From: an uncultured Porphyromonadaceae bacterium
GTDB lineage: Bacteria; Bacteroidota; Bacteroidia; Bacteroidales; Muribaculaceae
Direction of reading: 5' to 3'
Assembly (NCBI GenBank): GCA_900541835.1
Contig: UQLL01000002.1
Span: 1 to 64,000 of the forward strand
Length of the DNA: 64,000 nt
A program made the translations under genes and the position numbers. The notes beneath the pieces are model-generated. The model ran no database searches. It saw nothing but the letters and a program-made list of their open reading frames with translations, and was not told the DNA's origin. Position 1 is the first letter of the stretch; every line of letters starts with the position of its first letter. Shown here piece by piece: positions 49,171-58,369 of this stretch.

Positions 49171-50123
49171 AAACGATACTTGCAATTTTGGCTTTAACAG
49201 CCGGTTGTGCCGGAGCTTTCGCGCAAACCCGGACAGACACGGCATCTACCGTCGCGGCTACGGACTCGTCGGCAGAAGCCGGACCCATCGTCATAGCTCC
49301 CCTGTTTGAGTACCCCACCGCCCCGGATAATCTGGAAAACCTCCAGAAACGTGCCGACTGGCTGCTGGAGAACTTCTGGAATCCGTTTGACTTCACGCAG
49401 AGCTCGGTGAGCCAGGCAGCGCTGGACCACGCCTTCAGCGTGTACGTGGCGCCGTTGCGCTGGGCCGACCCCAAGGTGGTCGATGCGCAAATCTCCGCCC
49501 TGGTGCGGACGCTCTCGAAATATCCGCCCATGCTGCTTCAGTTCACCAAGGCCGCCGAGAACAATCTCTACTCCGACAAGGCTCCCATGTGGGTCGACGG
49601 CGCATACATGAAGTTCATAGACGCCTTGATGGCCAACAAAAAGATAAGCGACCTGCGCAAGGCTCGCTACAAGGAAGAGAGGAAGCTCCTTTCCACCTCC
49701 ATGATCGGAGGCAAGATGCCGCCATTCGATTATGTGACGCCGAGCGGGGTGAAGGAGCGACTGGAGTTCACGACGCCTTACACGGTGGTGATCTTCGGCG
49801 ATCCTTTCTGCAGCGAGTGCGCCATGTACAAGATTGCCGTGGAGAGCATGCCGGAACTGAACCAGATGATTGCCGACGGCCAGCTGAACGTATACTACAT
49901 CATCCCCGACGGCGAGTCGGTGGAAGACTGGCAAAAGCAGCTCGCCCGCTATCCGTCGGCATGGAAGCGCGGCGCCGGCAGGCTGCTCGACGAGGTCTAC
50001 GACATGCGTCAGCAACCAAGTGTCTATCTGCTTGACGGCAGCGGCATGATAGTGGAGAAATACATCTCCACCAAGGCGCTGCGCCACTATCTGGTAACCA
50101 ACAATAAACCTGCCGAGAAATGA
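49167..50123 (+). CDS. DUF5106 exported protein with thioredoxin-like domain
   Basis: 318 residues with a signal peptide (MKTILAILALTAGCAGAFAQ). Residues about 45-190 are the alpha-helical DUF5106 region (NLENLQKRADWLLENFWNPF). The rest is a thioredoxin-like fold with a CxxC-type motif at FGDPFCSECAMYK and the typical cis-proline area MRQQPSVYLLDGSG. An envelope thiol-oxidoreductase or reductant role is likely. The start overlaps the kinase stop and the stop overlaps the DoxX start, both by 4 bases. Confidence 0.8.
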   Translation: MKTILAILALTAGCAGAFAQTRTDTASTVAATDSSAEAGPIVIAPLFEYPTAPDNLENLQKRADWLLENFWNPFDFTQSSVSQAALDHAFSVYVAPLRWADPKVVDAQISALVRTLSKYPPMLLQFTKAAENNLYSDKAPMWVDGAYMKFIDALMANKKISDLRKARYKEERKLLSTSMIGGKMPPFDYVTPSGVKERLEFTTPYTVVIFGDPFCSECAMYKIAVESMPELNQMIADGQLNVYYIIPDGESVEDWQKQLARYPSAWKRGAGRLLDEVYDMRQQPSVYLLDGSGMIVEKYISTKALRHYLVTNNKPAEK

Positions 50124-50620
50124 GCTTGGGCGAGTTTTTCAAGAAACTCTATTTCTGGGGTTCCGGCTATAGCTACACCAATCTCGGACGCCTCTTCCTG
50201 CGCCTGTTCGTAGGGCTGATGCTGCTACAGTTCGGCGTACGCCAGATTCTGGACTTCGAGGCGGAGCGGCTGCTCTTCCCCTCCGTGATGGGGATGTCGC
50301 CATCGGCCGGCTGCATTGTGATGGTCTGCATCGAGATCGGCTGCTCGGTGTTCATCATGTGCGGCTTCCTGACGCGCCTGATGATTATCCCGCCATTCAT
50401 AGCGATGCTATTCGCCGAATACTACATCCTGCACAACATCTCGCCCGAGGCGCCATATATGCTCCAGTGGGACCAGATCGGCTATCTGCCAATCATGTTC
50501 CTGGGCATCTACTTCTTCCTCATGCTGGTGGGACCGGGCAAGATTTCCGTCGACTATTTCCTGTCTCTGCACATAATACACACCGACAACAAGAGCGAGC
50601 GCGAGCTCGAGGAGGTATGA
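50120..50620 (+). CDS. DoxX-like small integral membrane protein
   Basis: 166 residues with four predicted membrane helices (about 24-42, 62-85, 88-106 and 120-142; for example LFLRLFVGLMLLQFGV and IMFLGIYFFLMLVGPG). The spacing and the GLxxLxFGxRQ opening resemble the DoxX/MauE fold. Neighbouring the thioredoxin-like DUF5106 protein, it might take part in membrane thiol redox transfer, a link described for other DoxX proteins; this is inference. Its stop overlaps the mnmA start (ATGA). Confidence 0.72.
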   Translation: MSLGEFFKKLYFWGSGYSYTNLGRLFLRLFVGLMLLQFGVRQILDFEAERLLFPSVMGMSPSAGCIVMVCIEIGCSVFIMCGFLTRLMIIPPFIAMLFAEYYILHNISPEAPYMLQWDQIGYLPIMFLGIYFFLMLVGPGKISVDYFLSLHIIHTDNKSERELEEV

Positions 50621-51711
50621 GCAAGCGCAAGACCTTTATTCCCGACAAGCCATCGCGGATAGCGATGCTGGTGAGCGGCGGCGTGGACAGCGCCGTGGCG
50701 CTCGACCTGCTCGTGCGTGCCGGGCACGACCTCACGCTCTTCTATATCCGCATAGGCCGCGACGACGACAGCGGCGACTGTAACGCCGACGAGGAGATAG
50801 AACTATGCACCCTCCTTGCCAAGCGCTACAGCCTGCCGCTCAGAGTGGTGGAGCTGCACGAGGAGTACTGGCAGCACGTCATGAGCTACGCACTGCAGAC
50901 GGTGCGCGAGGGCCGTACCCCGCACCCAGACATGATGTGCAACAAGCTCATCAAGTTCGGCTTCTTCGAGGAGCGGTGGGGACGCGACTTCGACTATACC
51001 GCCACCGGCCACTACGCCTCGGTTATCGAGCGCGACGGCCGCAAGTGGCTCGGCACCGCCGTTGACCCGGTCAAGGACCAGACCGACTTCCTGGCCCGGC
51101 TAAGCTACCGCCAGCTCGACCATATCCTGTTCCCGCTCGGAGGCTATCCCAAGGAAGAGGTGCGCCACATTGCCTCGGAGCTGAAGCTCCCCAACGCCAC
51201 CCGCAAGGACTCCCAGGGCATCTGCTTCCTCGGCAAGATAGACTATGCCGAGTTCCTGCGCCGTCATCTCGGCGAGAAGCCGGGTGCCGTGGTGGAGATC
51301 GAGACCGGGCGGAAAGTCGGCGAACACCGTGGCTACTGGTTCTACACTATCGGCCAGCGCAAAGGTCTCGGCCTGAGCGGCGGCCCCTGGTTCGTGGTCC
51401 GCAAGAACCTGCGCACCAACACCATCTACGTCTCCAACGGCTACGACACTCCCCGCCAGTACGGCAAGACCCTGACTTTGGCCGAGCCTAACTGGATAAC
51501 TGCGGTGCCGGACCTGTCCGAGCCTATGCAGATAGCTTTCAAGAACCGCCACACCCCGCATTTCACGAAGGCGACCCTTTCGGCAGCGTCCGATGGGAAC
51601 CTGCTTGTGGAGAGCGCCGAGCCAATACAGGGCATCGCGCCGGGACAGTTCGGGATCATTTACACGCCCGACCGGGAGATATGCCTCGGAAGCGGCATAA
51701 TATCAGACTGA
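50617..51711 (+). CDS. mnmA: tRNA-specific 2-thiouridylase MnmA
   Basis: Thiolates wobble uridine 34 of Lys, Glu and Gln tRNAs. The ATG at 50617 gives 364 residues; a longer open frame upstream is a shadow inside the DoxX gene. PP-loop SGGVDS is residues 20-25, the catalytic cysteines are Cys108 (DMMCNKLIKFG) and Cys203 (DSQGICFLG), and the signature TGHYASV lies at 130-136. The C-terminal beta domain (GQRKGLGLSGGPW, APGQFGIIY) is complete. It overlaps DoxX by 4 bases and is followed at once by the BFN gene. Confidence 0.94.
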   Translation: MSKRKTFIPDKPSRIAMLVSGGVDSAVALDLLVRAGHDLTLFYIRIGRDDDSGDCNADEEIELCTLLAKRYSLPLRVVELHEEYWQHVMSYALQTVREGRTPHPDMMCNKLIKFGFFEERWGRDFDYTATGHYASVIERDGRKWLGTAVDPVKDQTDFLARLSYRQLDHILFPLGGYPKEEVRHIASELKLPNATRKDSQGICFLGKIDYAEFLRRHLGEKPGAVVEIETGRKVGEHRGYWFYTIGQRKGLGLSGGPWFVVRKNLRTNTIYVSNGYDTPRQYGKTLTLAEPNWITAVPDLSEPMQIAFKNRHTPHFTKATLSAASDGNLLVESAEPIQGIAPGQFGIIYTPDREICLGSGIISD

Positions 51712-51712
51712 C

Positions 51713-52345
51713 ATGGAGTGCAACAATGAAAAACTGGTGGAGCTGAAGGTCGTGGGCCTCATGCACAAGACCATGGAGAAGGAGAGCAACAGCATCATCC
51801 TCGAGAACCTCCGCGGCGACCGCCGCCTCCAGATTGTCATAGGCCCGACCGAGGCGCAGTCCATTGCCTGCGTAATGCGCGGCATCAGACCTCCGAGGCC
51901 GTTGACACACGACCTCATGGCCGACATCCTCGACCGTTTCCACGTGCGTCTCGATGCCGTAGTCATCAATATGCTCCCCGACGGCATCTTCTCCGGCAGC
52001 CTGCTGCTCTACGACGAGCACGACCCGGACTCCAACCATGTCGTCGACGCCCGTTCCAGCGACGCCATTGCCATGGCCCTCCGCGCCGGAGCCAAGATTT
52101 TCATCTCTCCCAAGCTGTTCAGGGAAATCGGAGTGCGCGTGAACCTGTATGTTTCGCCGAACTGTAATACTTTTCCGGGGGAGATTCCGCCGGATATCCA
52201 GGACGAGCCGACAATCGAAGAGCTTGAAGAACAGCTCCACGAAGCAATAGAAACCGAGAAATACGAGGAGGCGGCACGCCTCAAGGCTGAAATAGAACGC
52301 CGCCGAAACGAACCTGACAAAGACAAATTTCTCCCCGATTTATGA
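51713..52345 (+). CDS. Bifunctional nuclease (BFN/DUF151) domain protein with UVR motif
   Basis: 210 residues. Residues about 1-150 are the BFN/DUF151 domain (LQIVIGPTEAQSIACVMRGI, RPLTHDLMADIL, DARSSDAIAMALRAGAKIFI), a fold reported with nuclease activity in plants and present across bacteria with unclear role. Residues about 160-200 form a UVR/UvrB-UvrC-type hairpin motif (EELEEQLHEAIETEKYEEAA). The BFN-UVR combination is common in this phylum. It starts one base after the mnmA stop and its stop overlaps the next start by 4 bases. Confidence 0.85.
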   Translation: MECNNEKLVELKVVGLMHKTMEKESNSIILENLRGDRRLQIVIGPTEAQSIACVMRGIRPPRPLTHDLMADILDRFHVRLDAVVINMLPDGIFSGSLLLYDEHDPDSNHVVDARSSDAIAMALRAGAKIFISPKLFREIGVRVNLYVSPNCNTFPGEIPPDIQDEPTIEELEEQLHEAIETEKYEEAARLKAEIERRRNEPDKDKFLPDL

Positions 52346-53253
52346 TAAAAGCAGCACTGATAGACGCCGAAACCCCTTTGGGTGGCGAGATTCTGCGCCT
52401 GTTGACACACCATCCGGACGTGGACCTGGTGGGCCTCGTCTCACCATCCAATGCCGGAGTTGACGTTACCGAAATCCATCATGGACTGATAGGCGAGCGC
52501 CCGTTGCGCTTCCGTTCTGACCTTCCAGACAAAGCTGATGCCATCTTTTTCTGCGGCAATACCACACCCGACGAGAACATCCACGCCCGTGCAGCCAAAG
52601 GCGAAGTAAAAATCTTCGACATCAGCCGCACTTCATATGCCTCCGGGACCGGTACCTGCGTGCCGGCCATCAGCGAGATTTTCCGCAAGCCGATGGTGCG
52701 CGGCGCCTCCGAGTGCCGCATCCTCTCGCCCCTGGAGACGACACTGCTCATCGCCCTCTTCCCCCTGGCCCGCAACCTCATGTTATCCTCTCAGATCGAG
52801 GTAGAAGTGGAGACCGGCGAGGACGTGGCCCGTGACCTCGATCAGGTGCGCGCCGCCGAACTTGCACAGAGGCTGCTCCACAGCATCCAGCAGAGTTTTA
52901 CTGATTCCGTAAATATCAAGGTAAAGAAACTGCCCGGCAATCGTCGCGGGCTGCGTCTGCGTACTCGTCTGCGCCTATCCATACCCGTCAAGGACCTCGC
53001 TCCCCTCTACGACGAGGTCTATGACGACCACAACTTCACTTTCCTGCTGCCCCGACCCAGGGAGTTGCACGAGGTTGAAGGCACCAACAAGTGCCTAATC
53101 TGCCTACAGCACGTCGGCGAGTCGGAACTCGACGTGGAGGCCATCGTCGACGGACGCATGCGCGGCTGGGCCGGCGAGGCCGTGCTCGCCATGAACCTGA
53201 TGTTCGGCCTGTACGAGAAGACCGGCCTGCAGCTCAAAGCCTCAACCTACTGA
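52342..53253 (+). CDS. ArgC/Asd-like semialdehyde dehydrogenase family protein lacking the usual active-site cysteine motif
   Basis: 303 residues with the layout of N-acetyl-gamma-glutamyl-phosphate reductase: a nucleotide-binding N-terminus (ETPLGGEILRLL), a VIDLSADFR-like IFDISRTSY near 91-99, a GLPE-like segment CVPAISEIFRK and a dimerisation domain. At the place where ArgC has the NPGC nucleophile motif this protein reads SPLE (129-132; ..ILSPLETTLLIALFPLA). Cys125 lies just upstream, but in a different context. It may therefore be catalytically changed or a non-enzymatic paralogue. No other arg genes are adjacent. It is embedded between the BFN and ssb genes. Confidence 0.7.
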   Translation: MIKAALIDAETPLGGEILRLLTHHPDVDLVGLVSPSNAGVDVTEIHHGLIGERPLRFRSDLPDKADAIFFCGNTTPDENIHARAAKGEVKIFDISRTSYASGTGTCVPAISEIFRKPMVRGASECRILSPLETTLLIALFPLARNLMLSSQIEVEVETGEDVARDLDQVRAAELAQRLLHSIQQSFTDSVNIKVKKLPGNRRGLRLRTRLRLSIPVKDLAPLYDEVYDDHNFTFLLPRPRELHEVEGTNKCLICLQHVGESELDVEAIVDGRMRGWAGEAVLAMNLMFGLYEKTGLQLKASTY

Positions 53254-53256
53254 GCC

Positions 53257-53577
53257 ATGTCGGTCAACAAAGTCATACTCCTCGGCAATGTCGGCAAGGA
53301 TCCGGAAGTGAGCTATGCCGACGCCAAGAACCCGGTGGCGGTGCTGTCGCTTGCCACCAACGAACGTACGCCCAACGGCGCCGAGCTCACCGAGTGGCAC
53401 CGCATAGTGCTCACCGGCCGCAACGCCGAGCTCGCCGAGCGCTACATCCGCCGCGGCACCAAGCTCTACGTGGAAGGACGCCTGCGCACCCGCGCCTACA
53501 ACGACCGCTACAACATCACCCACCGCATAACCGAGATTTACGCCGACAGCTTCGAGCTGCTAGGCCGCCAGGTCTGA
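53257..53577 (+). CDS. ssb: Single-stranded DNA-binding protein, short form without acidic tail
   Basis: 106-residue OB-fold protein. It opens MSVNKVILLGNVGKDPEVSY, has the core ...VLSLATNE...TEWHRIVLTGRNAELAERYI and RGTKLYVEGRLRTRAY, and ends ITEIYADSFELLGRQV. The glycine-rich linker and the acidic DDDIPF-type tip that recruits repair proteins are absent, so it may be a secondary SSB or an accessory form. It starts three bases after the ArgC-like gene. A full-length SSB would be expected elsewhere in the genome. Confidence 0.9.
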   Translation: MSVNKVILLGNVGKDPEVSYADAKNPVAVLSLATNERTPNGAELTEWHRIVLTGRNAELAERYIRRGTKLYVEGRLRTRAYNDRYNITHRITEIYADSFELLGRQV

Positions 53578-53596
53578 AGGCCCGGCACTGAAAAGC

Positions 53597-53604
53597 TAAC
53601 TTTA
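53597..53604 (+). promoter_or_regulatory. Possible -7 element ahead of speA
   Basis: TAACTTTA (one base off TAnnTTTG) 25 bases before the speA ATG, no clear -33 element. Confidence 0.35.
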
Positions 53605-53629
53605 ATCACAGACACACACGACATCGAAA

Positions 53630-55525
53630 ATGAGGAAATGGCGCATTGAGGATTCCGCCGAGCTTTACAACGTACCCGGCTGGGGTCTCGACTACTTCTC
53701 CATCAACGACAAGGGGCATGTCCAGGTGACGCCTACGCCCGGCTGCGCACCCGTCGACATCCGCGAGGTGCTTGACGAGCTGCAGCTGCGCGACATAGCC
53801 GCACCCGTGCTGCTCCGCTTCCCTGATATCCTCGACTCCCGCATCAAGAAAATCTCCAACTGTTTCCGCCATGCCGCCGAGGAATACGGATACAAGGGCA
53901 CCAACCACATCGTGTACCCCATCAAGGTCAACCAGATGCGTCAGGTGGTCGAGGAAATCGTCAGCCATGGCAGCAAGTACAACGTCGGACTGGAGGCCGG
54001 CTCCAAGCCTGAGCTACACGCCGTCCTGGCCGTGAATACCCACGCCAGTTCCATGATCATCTGCAACGGCTACAAGGACCAGGAATACGTGGAGCTGGCC
54101 CTGCTGGCCCAGAAGATGGGCCGCAAGGTCTTCCTTGTAGTAGAAAAGCTCAACGAGCTCAAGCTCATAGCCGGAGTCGCCCGCCAGCTCAACGTCAGCC
54201 CCAACCTCGGCATCCGCATCAAGCTCTCGTCGGCAGGCAGCGGCAAGTGGGAGGAGAGCGGCGGCGACGTCAGCAAGTTCGGGCTCAACTCCTCCGAGCT
54301 CCTCGAGGCCCTCGACTTCCTCAGAAAGAACGACCTGGTGGACTGCCTCAAGCTCATCCACTTCCACATCGGCAGCCAGATTACCAAGATACGCCGCATC
54401 AAGAATGCCCTGCGCGAGGCCACGCAATTCTACGTACAGCTGTCGCAGATGGGCTTCCGTCTCGACTTCGTGGACATCGGCGGCGGCCTTGGCGTAGACT
54501 ACGACGGCACACGCTCCAGCATGGGGGAGAACTCCATGAACTACTCCATACAGGAGTATGCCAACGACTCCGTGTCGCAGCTCGTCGACGTCTGCGAGAA
54601 GAATAACCTCCCGCACCCGAACATCGTCACCGAGAGCGGTCGTTCCCTCACCGCCCACCATTCCGTGCTCATCATCAACGTTCTGGAGACCACCCACCTG
54701 CCCATCTGGAACGACAACGAGACCATCGACGAAAACGACCATGAGCTCACCAAAGAGCTGTACGATATCTGGGACAAGATCAACCCCACGCGCCTGTTCG
54801 AGGACTGGCACGACGCCATCCAGATCCGCGAGGAGGCCCTGGAGCGCTTCAGCCTCGGCCTGCTCAACCTCACGACCCGCGCCAAAGTGGAAAAACTCTT
54901 CTGGAGCGTGGCCCGCGACGTCGCACAGATGACCCGATCGCTAAAGCACCCGCCCGAAGAGCTGCAGAAGGTCAACAAGATGCTGCCCGAGAAATATTTC
55001 TGCAACTTCTCCCTCTTCCAGTCGCTGCCAGACGCCTGGGCCATCGACCAGCTCTTTCCCATAATGCCCGTGCAGCGGCTCGATGAGAAGCCCACCCACG
55101 CCTGCACCATCCAGGACATCACCTGCGACAGCGACGGCAAGATCAACCACTTCGTGTCGCCGCAAGGCATATCGCCGTCGCTGCCGGTACATGCCCTCAA
55201 GGCCGAAGACCCCTACTACATTGGTGTCTTCCTGGTCGGCGCCTACCAGGAAATCCTCGGCGACCTGCACAACCTCTTCGGCGACACCAACGCCGTGCAC
55301 ATCACCGTCGACAAGAACGGCTATGACATCGACCAGGTCGTGGACGGCGAAACCGTGGCTGACGTGCTCGAATACGTGCAGTACAGCCCCAAGAAGATGG
55401 TCCGCAACCTGGAGACGTGGGTCACCGCCTCCATGAAGCGCGGCCAGATCACCGCCGCCGAGGGACGCCAGTTCCTCAACACCTACAAGTCCGGCTTATA
55501 CGGACTCACCTACCTCGAAGACTAA
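53630..55525 (+). CDS. speA: Biosynthetic arginine decarboxylase
   Basis: PLP enzyme converting arginine to agmatine for polyamine synthesis. 631 residues, the full SpeA length. The PLP lysine is Lys99 (HIVYPIKVNQMR); other group IV decarboxylase marks are KLIHFHIGSQI near 240, DIGGGLGVDYDG near 283, and LVVEGR-like NIVTESGRSLTAHH near 327. The C-terminal part includes DITCDSDGKI and the GAYQEILGDLHNLFGD motif near 540. A degenerate palindrome follows the stop codon. Confidence 0.95.
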   Translation: MRKWRIEDSAELYNVPGWGLDYFSINDKGHVQVTPTPGCAPVDIREVLDELQLRDIAAPVLLRFPDILDSRIKKISNCFRHAAEEYGYKGTNHIVYPIKVNQMRQVVEEIVSHGSKYNVGLEAGSKPELHAVLAVNTHASSMIICNGYKDQEYVELALLAQKMGRKVFLVVEKLNELKLIAGVARQLNVSPNLGIRIKLSSAGSGKWEESGGDVSKFGLNSSELLEALDFLRKNDLVDCLKLIHFHIGSQITKIRRIKNALREATQFYVQLSQMGFRLDFVDIGGGLGVDYDGTRSSMGENSMNYSIQEYANDSVSQLVDVCEKNNLPHPNIVTESGRSLTAHHSVLIINVLETTHLPIWNDNETIDENDHELTKELYDIWDKINPTRLFEDWHDAIQIREEALERFSLGLLNLTTRAKVEKLFWSVARDVAQMTRSLKHPPEELQKVNKMLPEKYFCNFSLFQSLPDAWAIDQLFPIMPVQRLDEKPTHACTIQDITCDSDGKINHFVSPQGISPSLPVHALKAEDPYYIGVFLVGAYQEILGDLHNLFGDTNAVHITVDKNGYDIDQVVDGETVADVLEYVQYSPKKMVRNLETWVTASMKRGQITAAEGRQFLNTYKSGLYGLTYLED

Positions 55526-55530
55526 TACAC

Positions 55531-55565
55531 TGGAGCTGCCGCCGGTCTTCAGCTCGACGCGGCTC
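55531..55565. repeat. Degenerate CGTCGAGCT-family palindrome (copy B3)
   Basis: GGAGCTGCCGCCGGTCTTCA followed by GCTCGACGCGGCTCC: outer GGAGC/GCTCC arms and an imperfect core resembling copy B2. It fills the gap between speA and truA. Confidence 0.45.
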
Positions 55566-55579
55566 CTCATCCTAAGAAG

Positions 55580-56335
55580 ATGCGCTATTTCATCCAACTG
55601 AGCTACAACGGCGGCAGCTTCTGCGGCTGGCAGCGGCAGCCGAACGCGCCCAGCGTGCAACAGACCCTGGAGGAGACTCTCGCCAAGGTGCTCCGCACCG
55701 AGGTACCCGTCACCGGGGCCGGACGCACCGACACCAGTGTGCATGCCCGCCGCATGTACGCCCACTTCGACGTGGATGACCTGCGTCTTCCCGCCGACCG
55801 ACTGGCCTATTCCCTCAACACCATGTGCGGCCGCGACATCGCAGTGCAACGCATCTTCCCCGTCGCTGACGACCTTCACGCCCGCTTCTCGGCCACTGCC
55901 CGCACCTACCGCTACTTCGTCCACTTCGCCAAGGACCCGTTCCTGCAGGGACTCAGCTGGCAGGCGCCATTCCGCCTCGATGCCGACGCCATGAACCAGG
56001 CTGCCGACATCCTGCTCCATACCAGTGACTTCACCTCGTTTGCCAAGCTGCATACCGACACCAGGTCCAACATCTGCCACGTTTCCAGGGCCCTTTGGAC
56101 TCCGGCCTTGACTCCCATGGGCGCTCCGGCACTGGTGTTTGAGATCACAGCCGACCGATTCTTGCGAAACATGGTCCGGGCCGTGGTCGGCACCCTCGTG
56201 GAAGTCGGACGCGGCAAGCTCGACCTCGAAGGCTTCCGGCGCGTCATCGAGGCCAAAAACCGATGCGCCGCCGCAAACTCTATGCCCGCCCACGCATTAT
56301 ACCTATGGGACGTCTCCTACGGCGACTCCCTGTGA
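55580..56335 (+). CDS. truA: tRNA pseudouridine synthase A
   Basis: Isomerises uridines 38-40 in the tRNA anticodon stem. The 251-residue protein has the catalytic Asp51 in GAGRTDTSVHARRMYAHFD, the N-terminal RYFIQLSYNGGSFCGWQRQP, and the family block ITADRFLRNMVRAVVGTLVE near 190. Length is typical. It lies 12 bases ahead of ligA, so the two are likely co-transcribed. Confidence 0.94.
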   Translation: MRYFIQLSYNGGSFCGWQRQPNAPSVQQTLEETLAKVLRTEVPVTGAGRTDTSVHARRMYAHFDVDDLRLPADRLAYSLNTMCGRDIAVQRIFPVADDLHARFSATARTYRYFVHFAKDPFLQGLSWQAPFRLDADAMNQAADILLHTSDFTSFAKLHTDTRSNICHVSRALWTPALTPMGAPALVFEITADRFLRNMVRAVVGTLVEVGRGKLDLEGFRRVIEAKNRCAAANSMPAHALYLWDVSYGDSL

Positions 56336-56347
56336 CACCTCACGACC

Positions 56348-58360
56348 ATGGACACCATCCCTGAACAGAGAATCAAGGAACTCAGGCGCGAACTCAACCG
56401 CCACAACCACCTCTATTACGTACAGAACGCACCCGAAATCTCCGACCGCGACTTCGACATGTTGCTCAAGGAGCTGGAGGCGCTCGAGGCCGAGCACCCG
56501 GAGTTCTACGACCCGCTCTCGCCGACGCAGCGAGTGGGCAGCGACCTCACTGCCGGATTCGAAAAGGTGGTGCATGCACGGCCCATGATGTCGCTCTCGA
56601 ACACGTATAACATCGAGGAAGTGGACGACTGGTTCAAGCGTGTCGACTCGGCACTCGGTGGCGAGAACTTCCAAATAGTCGGCGAGCTGAAGTTCGACGG
56701 CACATCCATCTCCCTGACCTATGTCGATGGGCGCCTGGTACGTGCCGTCACCCGTGGTGACGGCGAGAAGGGGGACGATGTCACCGCCAACATCAAGGCG
56801 ATACGCTCCATTCCGCTGCAGCTCATCCCGGACACCGGGTGGCCGCGCGAATTCGAGATCCGTGGCGAGATCCTGATGCCGTGGGAATCGTTCGAACGCC
56901 TCAACACCGATCGTGTCTACAACGAGGAACAGCCCTTCGCCAATCCCCGCAACGCCGCCAGCGGCACTCTGAAGATGCTCAACCCAAGGGAAGTGGCGCG
57001 CCGGCACCTCGACGCCCGCTTCTACCATATGCTCGGCGACAACCTCCCCGCCGACAGCCACTACAACTGCATGCTCGCCGCCCGGCGCTGGGGCTTCCAC
57101 ATCAGTCCGCATATGCGTCTGCTCACCTCGCTGAAGGAAGTCGACGACTACATCGAGTACTGGGACACCGAACGAAAGCGCCTGCCCGTGGCCACTGACG
57201 GCCTCGTGTTCAAGGTCAACAGCTTCCACCAGCAGCTCAACCTCGGCTTCACCGCCAAGTCGCCCCGATGGGCCGTAGCGTATAAGTTCAACCCAGAGCG
57301 CGAGCTGACACCGCTCCGATTCGTCAGCTTCGAGACCGGCCGCATGGGCATCGTCACCCCTGTCGCCAACCTCGAGCCGGTACTGTTAAGCGGCACAATC
57401 GTGAAGCGTGCATCCCTGCATAACGCCGACATCATGCACCAGCTCGACATCCACTCCGACGACTGGCTCTATGTGGAGAAAGGCGGCGAAATCATTCCCA
57501 AGATCGTGGGGGTGGAGCTTTCCAGGCGTCAGCCCGGCAGCGAGCCTGTGGCATTCGTCACACACTGCCCCGAGTGCGGCAGCGAGCTGGTGCGCCTGCC
57601 CGGAGAGGCCGCCCACCGCTGTCCGAACATCTACGGATGCCGTCCGCAGCTGGCCGGAAAGATCGAGCACTTCTGCGCCCGGCGCATGATGAACATCGAC
57701 GGCATCGGCGAAGAGACCGCCCAACTCCTCTTCGACACCGGACTGGTCGAGAACATCGCGGACTTATACGCGCTGACCATCGACATGCTCAACGGTCTGG
57801 AGGGCATCGGCCCCAAGACGGCCGAGAAGATTATCAAGGGAATCCGCGACAGCGTCAACGTGCCATTCGAGCGCGTGGTCTACGCTCTCAGCATTCCCAA
57901 TGTAGGAGAAACTACGGCCAAGCGCCTGGCGGCAGGTGTGAGGAGCATGGACCGCATGATGGCCATGACCGAGGCCGAGCTGACGGCTGTGCCGGACGTC
58001 GGTCCGGTGATTGCCAAGTGCATCTACGACTACTTGCGGGAGCCGTTCAACGTCCGCAACATCGAGGCCATGCGTGCAGCCGGAGTGCAGATGGAGCTGT
58101 CGGCCGAGAAACTACAGGCTGCCGGCGATAAGCTCGAAGGCAAACAGATTGTCATCTCGGGCACTTTCAGCCACCACAGCCGCGACCAGTACAAGGACAT
58201 CATCGAGAGCGAGGGGGGCAAGAACATCGGCTCCATTTCAAAGAAGACCAGTTTCGTCCTGGCTGGTGAAAATATGGGTCCGGCAAAGCGCGAGAAGTGC
58301 GAGAAACTCGGCATACCCCTCGTCAGCGAAGACGAGTTCCTGAGCATGATAGGGGAATAG
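56348..58360 (+). CDS. ligA: NAD-dependent DNA ligase
   Basis: Seals nicks during replication and repair using NAD+. 670 residues with all domains: Ia (1-65, HNHLYYVQNAPEISDRDFD), adenylation with Lys115 (ELKFDGTSIS), OB-fold (about 320-400), a four-cysteine zinc finger (CPECGSEL..HRCPNIYGC, about 405-430), HhH region (about 440-580) and a C-terminal BRCT domain (about 590-670, GKQIVISGTFS). The usual KxDG motif reads KFDG. Canonical length. Convergent with the NlpC/P60 gene, 9 bases between stops. Confidence 0.96.
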   Translation: MDTIPEQRIKELRRELNRHNHLYYVQNAPEISDRDFDMLLKELEALEAEHPEFYDPLSPTQRVGSDLTAGFEKVVHARPMMSLSNTYNIEEVDDWFKRVDSALGGENFQIVGELKFDGTSISLTYVDGRLVRAVTRGDGEKGDDVTANIKAIRSIPLQLIPDTGWPREFEIRGEILMPWESFERLNTDRVYNEEQPFANPRNAASGTLKMLNPREVARRHLDARFYHMLGDNLPADSHYNCMLAARRWGFHISPHMRLLTSLKEVDDYIEYWDTERKRLPVATDGLVFKVNSFHQQLNLGFTAKSPRWAVAYKFNPERELTPLRFVSFETGRMGIVTPVANLEPVLLSGTIVKRASLHNADIMHQLDIHSDDWLYVEKGGEIIPKIVGVELSRRQPGSEPVAFVTHCPECGSELVRLPGEAAHRCPNIYGCRPQLAGKIEHFCARRMMNIDGIGEETAQLLFDTGLVENIADLYALTIDMLNGLEGIGPKTAEKIIKGIRDSVNVPFERVVYALSIPNVGETTAKRLAAGVRSMDRMMAMTEAELTAVPDVGPVIAKCIYDYLREPFNVRNIEAMRAAGVQMELSAEKLQAAGDKLEGKQIVISGTFSHHSRDQYKDIIESEGGKNIGSISKKTSFVLAGENMGPAKREKCEKLGIPLVSEDEFLSMIGE

Positions 58361-58369
58361 GACTGGCTG

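Noticed and set aside
50359..50616. N-terminal extension of MnmA
   Set aside because: It reads through the DoxX gene in another frame; the real start forms an ATGA overlap at 50617.
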